Source: Betaproteobacteria bacterium (GTDB lineage Bacteria; Pseudomonadota; Gammaproteobacteria; Burkholderiales; Casimicrobiaceae). Taken from it: a stretch of 64,000 bases of DNA. The first letter of the stretch is position 1, and every line of letters begins with the position of its first letter. The position numbers and the translations under genes are program-made. The notes below the pieces were generated by a model that worked only from the letters and a program-made list of their open reading frames with translations, was not told where the DNA came from and did no database searches. Shown piece by piece: positions 7,710-16,159 of this stretch. The stretch covers positions 1 through 64,000 of the forward strand of contig READ01000025.1 in NCBI GenBank assembly GCA_004293675.1, written 5' to 3'.

Positions 7710-9815
7710 ATGCCCGCCGACTACTCCCGAAAGATTGCAACCAGCCCACAGCGGCATGTTGAAGTGCTCGCTAGTCCGGGTAGCGGGAAGACCTTCACGC
7801 TGATTCGGCGTATTCAACATCTGCTCAGTGTTGGCGTTCGTCCCGAACAGATTCTCGTGCTCAGTTTCAGTAACGCCAGCGTGCGTGAACTCACCCGCCG
7901 ATTGGACTTGCTGCGCACTAATGTCGCCGCAATCAACGTCGCGAACACGGTTACCGATTCCACTTCGGCAAACCGCTCACAGAAGTCTCTTGCTCAAAGA
8001 CCGTCAGTATCTGTTCCCATAGAGGTGACCCGTTCAGCGAAATCGGGGAGTTCTGTGAAATCGGCAGATACGGTGAAATCTCAGAAATGTTTCGCGGATA
8101 GCAGTCATTCCGGTATTTCTAGCGCCCTCACTATGTTGCCTGATCCGCCCAAACGGGGTGTTCCCGGCAACCCCGGTGATGTTTCATGTTCTCCCGAAAT
8201 GCTGCGCCGTGTCCGCGTCTCCACCGTTCATGCGTTTGCCCGGTCGCTGCTGCCCGTTGAAAGTCGCGCAGTAATCACCGAGAAACAGGCGAAAGCGTTG
8301 CTTAGAACAGCAGTGCGTAGTGTCGCCCGCCGCTGTGTGCGCGGCAAACTGTGGCCTTCTATCTCGGCAACTCAGCGAGCGAAATATGTTGAACGGCTCG
8401 CCGCTATTTACTCCGACGCGGAAGCGCTCAATCAATTGCAAAAATTGCTTGCGCTCTCCCGTGCCCGACACGAATGCCCTGCGGACGTCCTAGTCACAGA
8501 CGCGGGCGCATATTCTGCTCTGGTCGCCACCAAAACACGGTTTACGCTTGCCGCTATCTCACGCGAATACGCGCGGCAGAAAACACGCAAGGGAGTCCGG
8601 GATTTCGATGATCTTCTGGTGGATGCCGTAACACTGGTTGAGCGCAAGCCCAACGATCCGACACACGCCCGCTATCGCCATATGCTTGTTGATGAATATC
8701 AAGACAGCGGTGCGTTGCAGTCAAGGCTACTCGCGGCAATCGCATCAAACGCTAACCGCTCGCTGACGGTCTTTGGTGATCCGCATCAAGCGCTTTACGG
8801 TTTTGCTGGCTCGTCGTACACGCCGTTACGCACCTTGTTACCCGACCATGATGTTAAGGCTCTCCCGCTGCCAGTTTCACGCCGACTGACTGCCGCGAAT
8901 GCTGCGCTGGCATCGTCACTGGTTGGCTCGCGGATCAAAGTTCAAAGTGACCGTGACCACAAAGACACAACGCCGAAACTTGTTGTGTGCGATTCAGTCG
9001 TCGCGCAAACGAATAGTGTCGTCGAGCGCATTCGTCGTGAACTCGAACATGGGACACCCGCCAACCAAATTGCCGTTCTTGCACGTACTCGTGCGCAATT
9101 GCATGTGGTTGAAGCCGCCCTGCGTGCAGCGAACATCCCTGTCAGAAGACTTGCGGTGAACAGTCAGAACCAGCGCGGGCATCCACAGGTCATCCGAGTG
9201 TTGCGGCTCGTACACCTCGTTGATCGTACCGCCATGCAGAACCGCAAGCTCAATACCGTTGATGTTCAAACGCTGTTGCATCGTTGGGCATACGAGGATG
9301 GCGAAGGCATGGCCGCAAATCTAGCCCGAAAATTAAATGCGGCGTTACGCACCAGCAGTCTAGAAAGCCGCTATCGCATTTGTCGCAAAGCCTACGCCGC
9401 GTTGCTGACCGACGCACGCAGCCCCGACGAGCGTAAAGCCATCACCCATGAACTCGGGGCTTGGGAGCCGCTGTGTCGTCAACACAAAACTGCGATTTCA
9501 ATGCGGGACGCGTTGCGTCGCCTACCGGCTGATTCGGTAGTGACCTCGACGGTTCACGCGGCGAAAGGCGGTGAGTGGCGGGATGTGCATGTGGTGGGCG
9601 TTACCGATGGCCTTCTTCCGATTTACAAGGCACAGACCACTGCCGCCGTTAAGGAGGAGCGGCGTCTGCTGTATGTTGCGTGTACGCGAGCGCGATCCAC
9701 GGTAACGCTGTATCACGCGCCTGCACGCCACAACCGCAGCAACCATCGGTTTGAAGACGTTTCGCGTTTCTTGACCGCCCGTGCACGCAAACATCTCAAG
9801 ATCGTCAATCGGTAG
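7710..9815 (+). CDS. UvrD/Rep-like superfamily 1 helicase
   Basis: ATP-dependent DNA helicase of the UvrD/PcrA group, 701 aa. Motifs appear in order: Walker A ASPGSGKT (21-28), motif Ia LSFSNASVRELTRR, Walker B LVDEYQD (about 326-331), GDPHQALYGFAG (motif III region), STVHAAKGGEW (about 614) and LLYVACTRARS (motif VI, about 657). Between motif Ia and the next conserved segment (roughly residues 70-160) lies a Ser/Lys/Thr-rich stretch not usual for the family, possibly a flexible linker or acquired insert. It follows the possible initiator gene, so a role in element replication or in defence is plausible. Motif content makes the family firm. Confidence 0.9.
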   Translation: MPADYSRKIATSPQRHVEVLASPGSGKTFTLIRRIQHLLSVGVRPEQILVLSFSNASVRELTRRLDLLRTNVAAINVANTVTDSTSANRSQKSLAQRPSVSVPIEVTRSAKSGSSVKSADTVKSQKCFADSSHSGISSALTMLPDPPKRGVPGNPGDVSCSPEMLRRVRVSTVHAFARSLLPVESRAVITEKQAKALLRTAVRSVARRCVRGKLWPSISATQRAKYVERLAAIYSDAEALNQLQKLLALSRARHECPADVLVTDAGAYSALVATKTRFTLAAISREYARQKTRKGVRDFDDLLVDAVTLVERKPNDPTHARYRHMLVDEYQDSGALQSRLLAAIASNANRSLTVFGDPHQALYGFAGSSYTPLRTLLPDHDVKALPLPVSRRLTAANAALASSLVGSRIKVQSDRDHKDTTPKLVVCDSVVAQTNSVVERIRRELEHGTPANQIAVLARTRAQLHVVEAALRAANIPVRRLAVNSQNQRGHPQVIRVLRLVHLVDRTAMQNRKLNTVDVQTLLHRWAYEDGEGMAANLARKLNAALRTSSLESRYRICRKAYAALLTDARSPDERKAITHELGAWEPLCRQHKTAISMRDALRRLPADSVVTSTVHAAKGGEWRDVHVVGVTDGLLPIYKAQTTAAVKEERRLLYVACTRARSTVTLYHAPARHNRSNHRFEDVSRFLTARARKHLKIVNR

Positions 9816-9937
9816 CAAGGTAATTGGGCGTGGTTCAGAAAGCGACGGTGCAGCGCAATCAGGCGAGGCTGTAGGAATTCAATTGAAGCTCTTCGCTAAT
9901 TTTGTAGTGTGAACAACAACTCTGAAAGCTACCGACC

Positions 9938-10177
9938 ATGCGAAACCAAAGCGCCATTTCAACCGTCGCGCGCAGTAACAGCGCTGTTACCGCCACCGCC
10001 GTGCTGTCACCACAAAACCTGAAAAATGCAGCCCCCGCTAACCACTCGAAAAAAACTTATCGGCAGTCGTCGGTGAGCACGACCATCCGCGTGCCCAACT
10101 CGCTTTTGCGCGAGGTGAAAGCCTTAATAAGCGCATCACGTGGGGGGAAACGCAACGATCCCGATTCGTGGGATTGA
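9938..10177 (+). CDS. Small protein with possible ribbon-helix-helix C-terminus
   Basis: A 79-aa open frame. Residues about 47-66 (SVSTTIRVPNSLLREVKAL) resemble a ribbon-helix-helix DNA-binding segment, as in CopG-like repressors and antitoxins. The first 45 residues look disordered. No good Shine-Dalgarno precedes the ATG, and no toxin gene follows. It may be a small regulator of the island or a chance frame; I favour a real gene weakly. Confidence 0.4.
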   Translation: MRNQSAISTVARSNSAVTATAVLSPQNLKNAAPANHSKKTYRQSSVSTTIRVPNSLLREVKALISASRGGKRNDPDSWD

Positions 10178-10236
10178 TAGTGCAGCGAAAGGCGGCACTG
10201 CATTGACACAGAAGTCAAGTCTTTGGCGTCTTGTCC

Positions 10237-11283
10237 TCATTGCAGTCCCTTGAACTGAAAAGTAGCACCGACTTTCTCATAAGTGACTACGCTGATTCCA
10301 GCCGCACCTGACATGTGATCTTTATGACTGCGAGGTGGCTGTTCTGGTAAGACCAAGAATTTACGCACAGAGCGCTTGAGTAGCTTTTTGATGCTCTCAC
10401 CGTGAATAAGTAACTGACCTACACCCGTATAAATGTCGGTGGTGCTAATCGAAGTCTTTACCTCATACAGATCAACTTCTTTAGCGACGATTGATAGATC
10501 AATCGCTTGCGCCTTTTTGCTGCTGCCTTTGGTACGCAGCGCTACTTCGAGGTCTCTAACGATGTCTCCATGCGTTACTACGCGCTTACCGCCCGAATAT
10601 CCCTTGACATCTTGCGCGCCCGCGTACTCGTCAAAGTAGTCGCGCAACTTCAAGCTATCGTCGCGCGCAGATGTTGCTTCATTCCCGCTTAAAGCGCCAG
10701 TCGAAGCTCTTGAGTTTTCACGCTCTGCCACAATTCGATCAGCGGCTTCGCGTGATTCCTTAGCGAAAGTCCACAGTCGGTCAACGAGGCTCGAATCGTT
10801 CAGCGGCGCGACAAGGATCAGTGTCGAGGTTTGAGTGCCATCCTTTGCCTCAACTGTCTGGGAAGGAAATTCGCGAAATACTTTGTCTTTGTGTAGAGGG
10901 TTGTTTCTCGTGAGGTTACCCCGATGCGCGACAAAGTATTCGCCATTTTGATCTCGTACGAACGCACCTGCAGGCATCCGGTTGTACTTGCGCTCCGGGA
11001 AGTTAATTTGAAGACTAATCTCCAGCGAATCGCCCGTTGACCTTGGATTGCCGAAAAGCAGCATGTTGCCAAGTCTGCCTTGCCAGATGTAAGGCGACCA
11101 AGCCCGAACATCATCGCGATTTTCATTCGACTCAAAGAATACCGTTTCGCTGCTGTGATTTGACGGGTAACCCGCCACCCGTGTCTGTTTGACTTTGAAA
11201 GTCTTCTTCAATTGAATCGCAAGTCTTCGATTCAATTTGGCGATTTGCTCAATGTCGGTCACGACTTCAAATGACGATTGCAT
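10237..11283 (-). CDS. PD-(D/E)XK nuclease-like protein
   Basis: A 348-aa protein whose C-terminal third has a restriction-endonuclease-fold signature. It consists of AIDLSIV (Asp near 260), then VDLYEVKTS with Glu274 and Lys276 of the ExK motif, followed by TDIYTGVGQLLIHG. The downstream helix with a conserved Gly-Gln is typical of nucleases in defence and DUF3883-like proteins. The N-terminal half (about 1-170) is of unknown fold. It is divergent from the vWA/PP2C/kinase triad across 326 bp, so it may be part of, or regulated with, that block. The target specificity is unknown. Confidence 0.65.
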   Translation of the reverse strand: MQSSFEVVTDIEQIAKLNRRLAIQLKKTFKVKQTRVAGYPSNHSSETVFFESNENRDDVRAWSPYIWQGRLGNMLLFGNPRSTGDSLEISLQINFPERKYNRMPAGAFVRDQNGEYFVAHRGNLTRNNPLHKDKVFREFPSQTVEAKDGTQTSTLILVAPLNDSSLVDRLWTFAKESREAADRIVAERENSRASTGALSGNEATSARDDSLKLRDYFDEYAGAQDVKGYSGGKRVVTHGDIVRDLEVALRTKGSSKKAQAIDLSIVAKEVDLYEVKTSISTTDIYTGVGQLLIHGESIKKLLKRSVRKFLVLPEQPPRSHKDHMSGAAGISVVTYEKVGATFQFKGLQ

Positions 11284-11609
11284 ACTTTTAATTCTCGCGT
11301 TTTAAGCGAGAAGCTACACCGATGAACTACTCGCAAGACTTTTGAAGTTTATGCTTAGCGCACACGCCCGCGTTTTAACAGCGCGAATGTACCTCATAAA
11401 ACTGACAGGTAGGTGCAACGTCCTGGCCGCTGGCATGTTTACCATTAGCTTCGTACGTGTTGCCGAAATGACACGCAGATACTTCGAACGGATCGCTTTT
11501 TTGCGCGAAGCGGCGTGTCATGCGCTAATCTACCAATTGAGAATCCTTTGTAACCGTTGCAACATTTCGCGTTGCTCCAATCGACCATCAAAACCTAACC
11601 TATATAAAA
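11284..11609. promoter_or_regulatory. Divergent intergenic region between nuclease and vWA triad
   Basis: These 326 bp must contain promoters for the minus-strand nuclease gene and the plus-strand triad. An inverted match GCGGCGTGTCATGCGC / TGACACGC surrounds 11470-11535, and AT-rich sequence (CTAACCTATATAAAAATG) abuts the start at 11610. I see no gene in it. A tRNA-like string near 11520-11545 does not fold. Confidence 0.4.
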
Positions 11610-12287
11610 ATGAGCGACGATTTTTCGCAGCAACCGTTTAACCCAGAGTTTGCCGATAACCCTGAACCACGTTGTCCGTGTTTGATGCTGCTTGACACAT
11701 CGGGCTCCATGAACGGCGAGCCAATCAACCAACTCAACGAGGGGCTTCGGCATTTTGAGACAGAACTCAAAGGGGACGAACTTAGCGCGAAGCGAGTCGA
11801 AGTCGCCATTGTGACGTTCGGCCCGGTGCAAGTTGTGACGGATTTCACGTCGGCGTCGCAGTTTTATGCGCCCACGCTTTCGGCGAGTGGCGACACCCCG
11901 ATGGGCACCGCGATCTCGACAGGACTTGAGTTGTTGCGGGCGCGCAAGAACCAATACAAGGCGAGCGGCATTTCGTACTATCGACCGTGGGTGTTTCTCA
12001 TCACGGATGGTTCGCCGACAGATGCTTTTTCGGCAGCGTCTCAGGCTGTCAAGACTGGCGAGGACAAGAAGGAATTCATGTTCTACACGGTCGGCGTTGA
12101 GAGCGCAGATATGGCATTCTTGAAAGGACTCGCGGTTCGCGAACCGTTGAAGTTAAAGGGGCTCTCATTCAGAGAACTCTTCGCGTGGTTATCGAGTTCG
12201 CTGAGTTCCGTATCGCATTCGAACCCCGGCGACGCCGTGCCGCTTGCGAATCCAACGTCTCCCAATGGTTGGGCGGTTGCGCAGTAG
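11610..12287 (+). CDS. vWA-domain protein, TerY type
   Basis: A cytoplasmic von Willebrand A domain protein of 225 aa. The metal-ion-dependent adhesion site is complete: DTSGS at residues 29-33, the Thr in [10 protein letters not shown], and Asp in [12 protein letters not shown]. This architecture (vWA, PP2C phosphatase, kinase as consecutive genes) is the TerY-P triad known from comparative genomics of tellurite-resistance-like and defence-linked loci. The vWA protein is thought to act as a metal-dependent scaffold. The phosphatase gene starts 2 bp after its stop. No TerD-family gene is present here, so tellurite resistance as such is not implied. Confidence 0.88.
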   Translation: MSDDFSQQPFNPEFADNPEPRCPCLMLLDTSGSMNGEPINQLNEGLRHFETELKGDELSAKRVEVAIVTFGPVQVVTDFTSASQFYAPTLSASGDTPMGTAISTGLELLRARKNQYKASGISYYRPWVFLITDGSPTDAFSAASQAVKTGEDKKEFMFYTVGVESADMAFLKGLAVREPLKLKGLSFRELFAWLSSSLSSVSHSNPGDAVPLANPTSPNGWAVAQ

Positions 12288-12289
12288 CT

Positions 12290-13054
12290 GTGAGCAGTTG
12301 GTCGTGGATTGCTGCGTCATGCAAGGGGACGTCGCACGTCCGTAGCGGAACGCGACTTCAAGACGCACAGACCTGTTTTTTCGCGACACTTAATGGCGGT
12401 GAGATCGTCGCTGGTATCGTCTCAGATGGTGCGGGGAGTGCAGCAAAAGGTGGCGAGGGCGCGTCGCTTGTATGCTGGCATCTCAAGCGCGAAATCAGAG
12501 AGCATTTCGCGTCGCGGCATGAGTTACCCGACGATGAGTCCATTCGGTACTGGGTTGATCGAACAAGGGATCGAATTTTCTCAGCAGCGAAGAAACGCGC
12601 ACTGACGCCCCGCGACTTTGCGGCTACGCTCGTACTCGTCATCTCAGACGGTAGCAATTCGTTAGTTGCGCATGTCGGCGACGGTTGCGCGGTCATGAAA
12701 TCTGCGATCTCAAACGAGTGGATCGCTCCGATATGGCCGGAACAAGGCGCTTACGCATCGACCACTTTTTTCGTCACTGACGACATTGAACCACGGTTGC
12801 GTATAGCGCGTATTAGTGAGGACGTATCAGCGATCGCGCTATTCTCAGATGGTCTAGAACGACTTGCGCTCGATTTTTCCGCACACCAACCACTGCCGCA
12901 GTTCTTTGAAGCGTTTGTTGCACCCGTAGTTAACGCGGCGGGTACGGGACGTAATCACGCGCTATCGACTCAGTTGAAGTCTTTTTTGAACTCTGAACGT
13001 GTTAACGCGAGAACGGATGACGATAAGTCGTTCATTCTCGCTGCAAAGCGATGA
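12290..13054 (+). CDS. PP2C-family protein phosphatase of the vWA/kinase triad
   Basis: A metal-dependent Ser/Thr phosphatase (254 aa), expected to counteract the adjacent kinase. Metal-binding motifs are visible: VSDGAGSA near the N-terminus, AHVGDGCAV in the middle, ALFSDGLERL, and the final TDDDKSFI. I chose the GTG at 12290 because it directly begins the family-like segment SSWSWIAASCKGTSH and lies 2 bp after the vWA stop. A longer frame from 12185 would overlap the vWA gene with non-homologous sequence. The stop overlaps the kinase start (ATGA at 13051-13054), so the pair is translationally coupled. Confidence 0.88.
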   Translation: MSSWSWIAASCKGTSHVRSGTRLQDAQTCFFATLNGGEIVAGIVSDGAGSAAKGGEGASLVCWHLKREIREHFASRHELPDDESIRYWVDRTRDRIFSAAKKRALTPRDFAATLVLVISDGSNSLVAHVGDGCAVMKSAISNEWIAPIWPEQGAYASTTFFVTDDIEPRLRIARISEDVSAIALFSDGLERLALDFSAHQPLPQFFEAFVAPVVNAAGTGRNHALSTQLKSFLNSERVNARTDDDKSFILAAKR

Positions 13055-15327
13055 GCGAAATCGTTGTTGGCAGCGAGCGATTCACGCTCGGGCATCGGAT
13101 CGGTAAAGGGGGCGAGGGAGAGGTCTACGCCGTTGCAGGCAAAGATCAGCTCGCAGTCAAGATTTATACGACGTCGGATCGAAGTGATAAAGCAGCAAAA
13201 ATCACTGCGATGTTGCAAGCAAATCTTGTCAAACAGGCCCCTTACGTCGCCTTTCCTATAGCGATTGCACAGGCACGCGATGGACGCTTTCTGGGCTTCG
13301 TGATGCGCAAAGTGGAGGCGCACAAACCCATTCACAATCTCTATGCGCCAGGGTCACGAAAGCAACACTTCCCGGAAGCAGACTATCGTTTTTTAGTTCG
13401 CGTCGCGGCAAACATCACGCGAGCGGTTGCATCGGTGCATCAAGCCGGTTGCGTGATCGGTGACATCAATCATTCGAGCATGCTCGTTTCACCCCGTGCG
13501 ACGGTTGCGCTGATTGATGCTGATAGTTTTCAGTTGTCGTTCGCAACGCAGAAGTTTCTGTGTAAAGTTGGAGTGCCCGAGTACACGCCACCAGAACTGA
13601 TTGGCGCAGACTTATCGAGCACACATCGGACGAACAATCACGATGCGTTCGGCCTCGCGATCATCCTTTTCCAGTTGTTGTTCATGGGGCGGCATCCCTA
13701 CGCCGGTAGGGTGCGAAGTGGAGAAGCGCCTGCGCTACAAGAAAACATTCGCAATCATCGTTTCGTGTACGCCGAACATCGAAATGTCGGCATGGATCAG
13801 CCGCCTGGAACGCCTACGCTCTCGGACTTCACGCCCGACGTCGCAAATGCTTTCGAGCGCGCGTTTTCTGACAAACCGGGCGTCGCTCGCCCCTCAGCCA
13901 TGGAGTGGATTGAGGCACTAGAGCGACTCGAAACCGAGTTGGTTCAGTGCAAACAAAACGCCTTGCATTACAGTCCGAGAAGCGCTTCGCAATGCTTGTG
14001 GTGCGAGATGGAACGGCAATTTGGCACGCCGATGTTCGTCCCATACGTGCGCAACGCAGCCAACGCACAAACTGCGTTCGATCCAAATTCAGGTGCATTC
14101 AATCTCAGTGTATTCTGGGCAAAGGTCGAAGCGTTACGGTTTCACGATCCGCAATCGTTGCGTCCTAAACTGAATCTGGTTCGCGCCGTCCCAAGTGAAG
14201 CGGCCATCGCCGCAATGAATCCCAAAAAGGTTCTGCCGTGGCTTTCAATTGTGGCGGCATGCGCTCTTTCAGTCTTAGGGTTGATTGCACAGGGCGCTGC
14301 GCTATGGTTCATTGGAGCGGTCGCGTTTGCACTGCGAGCACTCGCCGCTTACAACACCCCGCCACCGAGAAAAACACAGCCGTTTATCGACGCCTACCAA
14401 GCCGCCGATAAACGGTGGATCGAAGCGACTAGAAACTGGTATTCGCGACTTGGGTATGCGAACACAGTAGGCTTTAACGAATTGCACGCACTTCGGTACG
14501 ATTACTTACAACTTGGTGCGGAACAAGTGCAATTGACAAAAGCGTACCGAGAATCACGAGAACGAAACCAGCTAGATTCATTTCTCGCGCGGTTTGATAT
14601 TGAAGATGCGTCGTTAAAGGGGTTTGGCCCTTCTCTGGTAGCGACACTTACCTCGTTTGGGTTCGACACCGCAGCAGACCTCATTTACGAACGCTTACTT
14701 GGCGTGCCTGGTATTGGGCCAGTCAAAGCGCAACGACTCATTGATTGGCGTCTAGGACTCTCGAAGCGGTTCAAGTACGATGCGCATGAGAACGATGCCG
14801 ACCGACAACATATCGCTCAAATCAATACGCAAATACATAGCAAGGCGCAGCAACTTGCAAGAAAAATGAGTGAGGTTTACGCGCAACTCGCTCAACATGC
14901 AAATCAAATTAAATGGCAACTCGATCATGTTGACACGCATTTAAATCAACTCTATGCACTGCGCGAGCACGCTAGAAAAGACTTGGAGGTTTTGGGAATC
15001 GCCATTCCTGCGACCGCTGACCCGATTGCACAAGGGATTGCCGACATCAAGCGGCTGCCGGCGCTGCAATATCACCCCCCGAAAGCACCGCCCTCCTACA
15101 AGCCGTCGAACTACTATCAGTCGAGCCCTTCGCCGGTCGCACCTGCGCCTACTCCGCCTCGTTCGCCCGTCTCCGTAACAGTGCCGCTCCCAAGTAGTGC
15201 CACGATCAGTTGCCCACGTTGCAATAGCAAAATGATTCAGCGCTTGGCAAAACAAGGCCAAAATGCGGGCAACTACTTTTGGGGGTGTTCGCGGTATCCG
15301 ACTTGCAAAGGCACGAGAAACATTTGA
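13051..15327 (+). CDS. Membrane-anchored Ser/Thr kinase-like protein with HhH and zinc-finger domains
   Basis: A 758-aa protein kinase-like member of the triad. The glycine loop GKGGEGEVY (about 18-26) and AVKIY lysine are present. The catalytic loop reads IGDINHSSMLV, with IGD for HRD and Ser where Asn is usual, and the metal motif is DADSF instead of DFG. Residues about 394-432 form one or two hydrophobic membrane segments. A helix-hairpin-helix follows near 528-570 (GVPGIGPVKAQRL), then a coiled segment and a Pro-rich linker. The C-terminal zinc finger has CPRCNS and CSRYPTC, like topoisomerase C4 fingers. HhH and finger suggest nucleic-acid contact. The changed catalytic residues are shared by this kinase subgroup as I know it, so activity remains likely but unproven. 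Confidence 0.88.
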   Translation: MSEIVVGSERFTLGHRIGKGGEGEVYAVAGKDQLAVKIYTTSDRSDKAAKITAMLQANLVKQAPYVAFPIAIAQARDGRFLGFVMRKVEAHKPIHNLYAPGSRKQHFPEADYRFLVRVAANITRAVASVHQAGCVIGDINHSSMLVSPRATVALIDADSFQLSFATQKFLCKVGVPEYTPPELIGADLSSTHRTNNHDAFGLAIILFQLLFMGRHPYAGRVRSGEAPALQENIRNHRFVYAEHRNVGMDQPPGTPTLSDFTPDVANAFERAFSDKPGVARPSAMEWIEALERLETELVQCKQNALHYSPRSASQCLWCEMERQFGTPMFVPYVRNAANAQTAFDPNSGAFNLSVFWAKVEALRFHDPQSLRPKLNLVRAVPSEAAIAAMNPKKVLPWLSIVAACALSVLGLIAQGAALWFIGAVAFALRALAAYNTPPPRKTQPFIDAYQAADKRWIEATRNWYSRLGYANTVGFNELHALRYDYLQLGAEQVQLTKAYRESRERNQLDSFLARFDIEDASLKGFGPSLVATLTSFGFDTAADLIYERLLGVPGIGPVKAQRLIDWRLGLSKRFKYDAHENDADRQHIAQINTQIHSKAQQLARKMSEVYAQLAQHANQIKWQLDHVDTHLNQLYALREHARKDLEVLGIAIPATADPIAQGIADIKRLPALQYHPPKAPPSYKPSNYYQSSPSPVAPAPTPPRSPVSVTVPLPSSATISCPRCNSKMIQRLAKQGQNAGNYFWGCSRYPTCKGTRNI

Positions 15328-15363
15328 CCATCGCATCAAAGAAGTAAACGGGACAAATCGAAA

Positions 15364-15987
15364 ATGAAGAATGAGTTTCAGGCGTTTGTAGTGACTCTTG
15401 TTGCACTGCTATGCGTTGGCATGAGTGACGCAGACACGCTGACAGGTAAAGTGATTGGCGTCAAAGATGGCGATACGGTCATAGTGCTCGACAGCCAAAA
15501 ACAAAGCCACGACGTTCGGCTCGCGGGTATTGATGCGCCAGAGAAAGCACAGGCGTTCGGTCAACGCGCCAAAGAGCATTTGTCCGATACGGTGTTCGGT
15601 AAGCAAGTCGTGATTGAGGGCAACAAGATCGACAAGTACGGTCGTCACGTCGGCAAGGTCTTGGTCAACGGTACAGATGCAAACTTAGAACAAGTTCGCG
15701 CTGGCTTCGCATGGCACTACAAAGAATATGAACGCGAGCAAAGCTCGGCTGACCGCAAGTTGTATTCGGATGCTGAAACGTCGGCACGAGCAGCGCGACT
15801 AGGCCTCTGGCGCGACAACGCTCCTACACCACCATGGGACTGGCGGCATGGCAGTAAGACTACGGATAAACAGAAAGTTGCGACACAGCAAAGCGCGGAA
15901 TGTCCGTGCAGCGGTGCAGAGCTTTGTACGGGTGCTCGCGGCGGCCAGTTTTGTATTAAGCCTAACGGCAAGAGGCAGTATCAATAG
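15364..15987 (+). CDS. Secreted staphylococcal-nuclease-like (SNase) protein
   Basis: A 207-aa exported nuclease of the SNase fold. An N-terminal signal peptide (FVVTLVALLCVGMSDA) is followed by GKVIGVKDGDTVIV, VRLAGIDAPEKAQ (the catalytic Arg region), VVIEGNKIDKYGRHVGKV (second catalytic Arg) and GFAWHYKEYE. The C-terminal 35 residues add a small Cys-rich segment (CPCSGAELCTG, GGQFCI), which may form disulfides in the periplasm. It follows the kinase by 36 bp and could be cotranscribed. Degradation of incoming or extracellular DNA or RNA is the likely activity. Confidence 0.88.
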   Translation: MKNEFQAFVVTLVALLCVGMSDADTLTGKVIGVKDGDTVIVLDSQKQSHDVRLAGIDAPEKAQAFGQRAKEHLSDTVFGKQVVIEGNKIDKYGRHVGKVLVNGTDANLEQVRAGFAWHYKEYEREQSSADRKLYSDAETSARAARLGLWRDNAPTPPWDWRHGSKTTDKQKVATQQSAECPCSGAELCTGARGGQFCIKPNGKRQYQ

Positions 15988-16159
15988 TCGATGAGCGCAG
16001 CGACAGAGCTTCATCATGTCGGGACTTGACGGGATTGCATGCGCGCGAATAGCGTTAAAAATTTCTCAGTCGATACACAAAAAAATTGTTTGAGATACAC
16101 CTACGCACCAATAGCATGCGACTAGTCAAAAAGGTAGTGACTTGCGTTAGAGGGACAAG

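Noticed and set aside
11461-11560. tRNA-like string (GCGCTAATCTACCAATTGA)
   Set aside because: It resembles a D-arm on the minus strand, but no acceptor or T-stem pairing could be formed, so no tRNA or att fragment is called.
12185-12289. Upstream extension of the PP2C phosphatase gene
   Set aside because: It overlaps the vWA gene with residues unlike the family, whereas the GTG at 12290 starts exactly at the conserved N-terminus.
11610-15327. Tellurite-resistance operon
   Set aside because: Only the vWA/PP2C/kinase triad is present; TerA-F, TerC and TerD genes are absent, so a resistance call is not supported.
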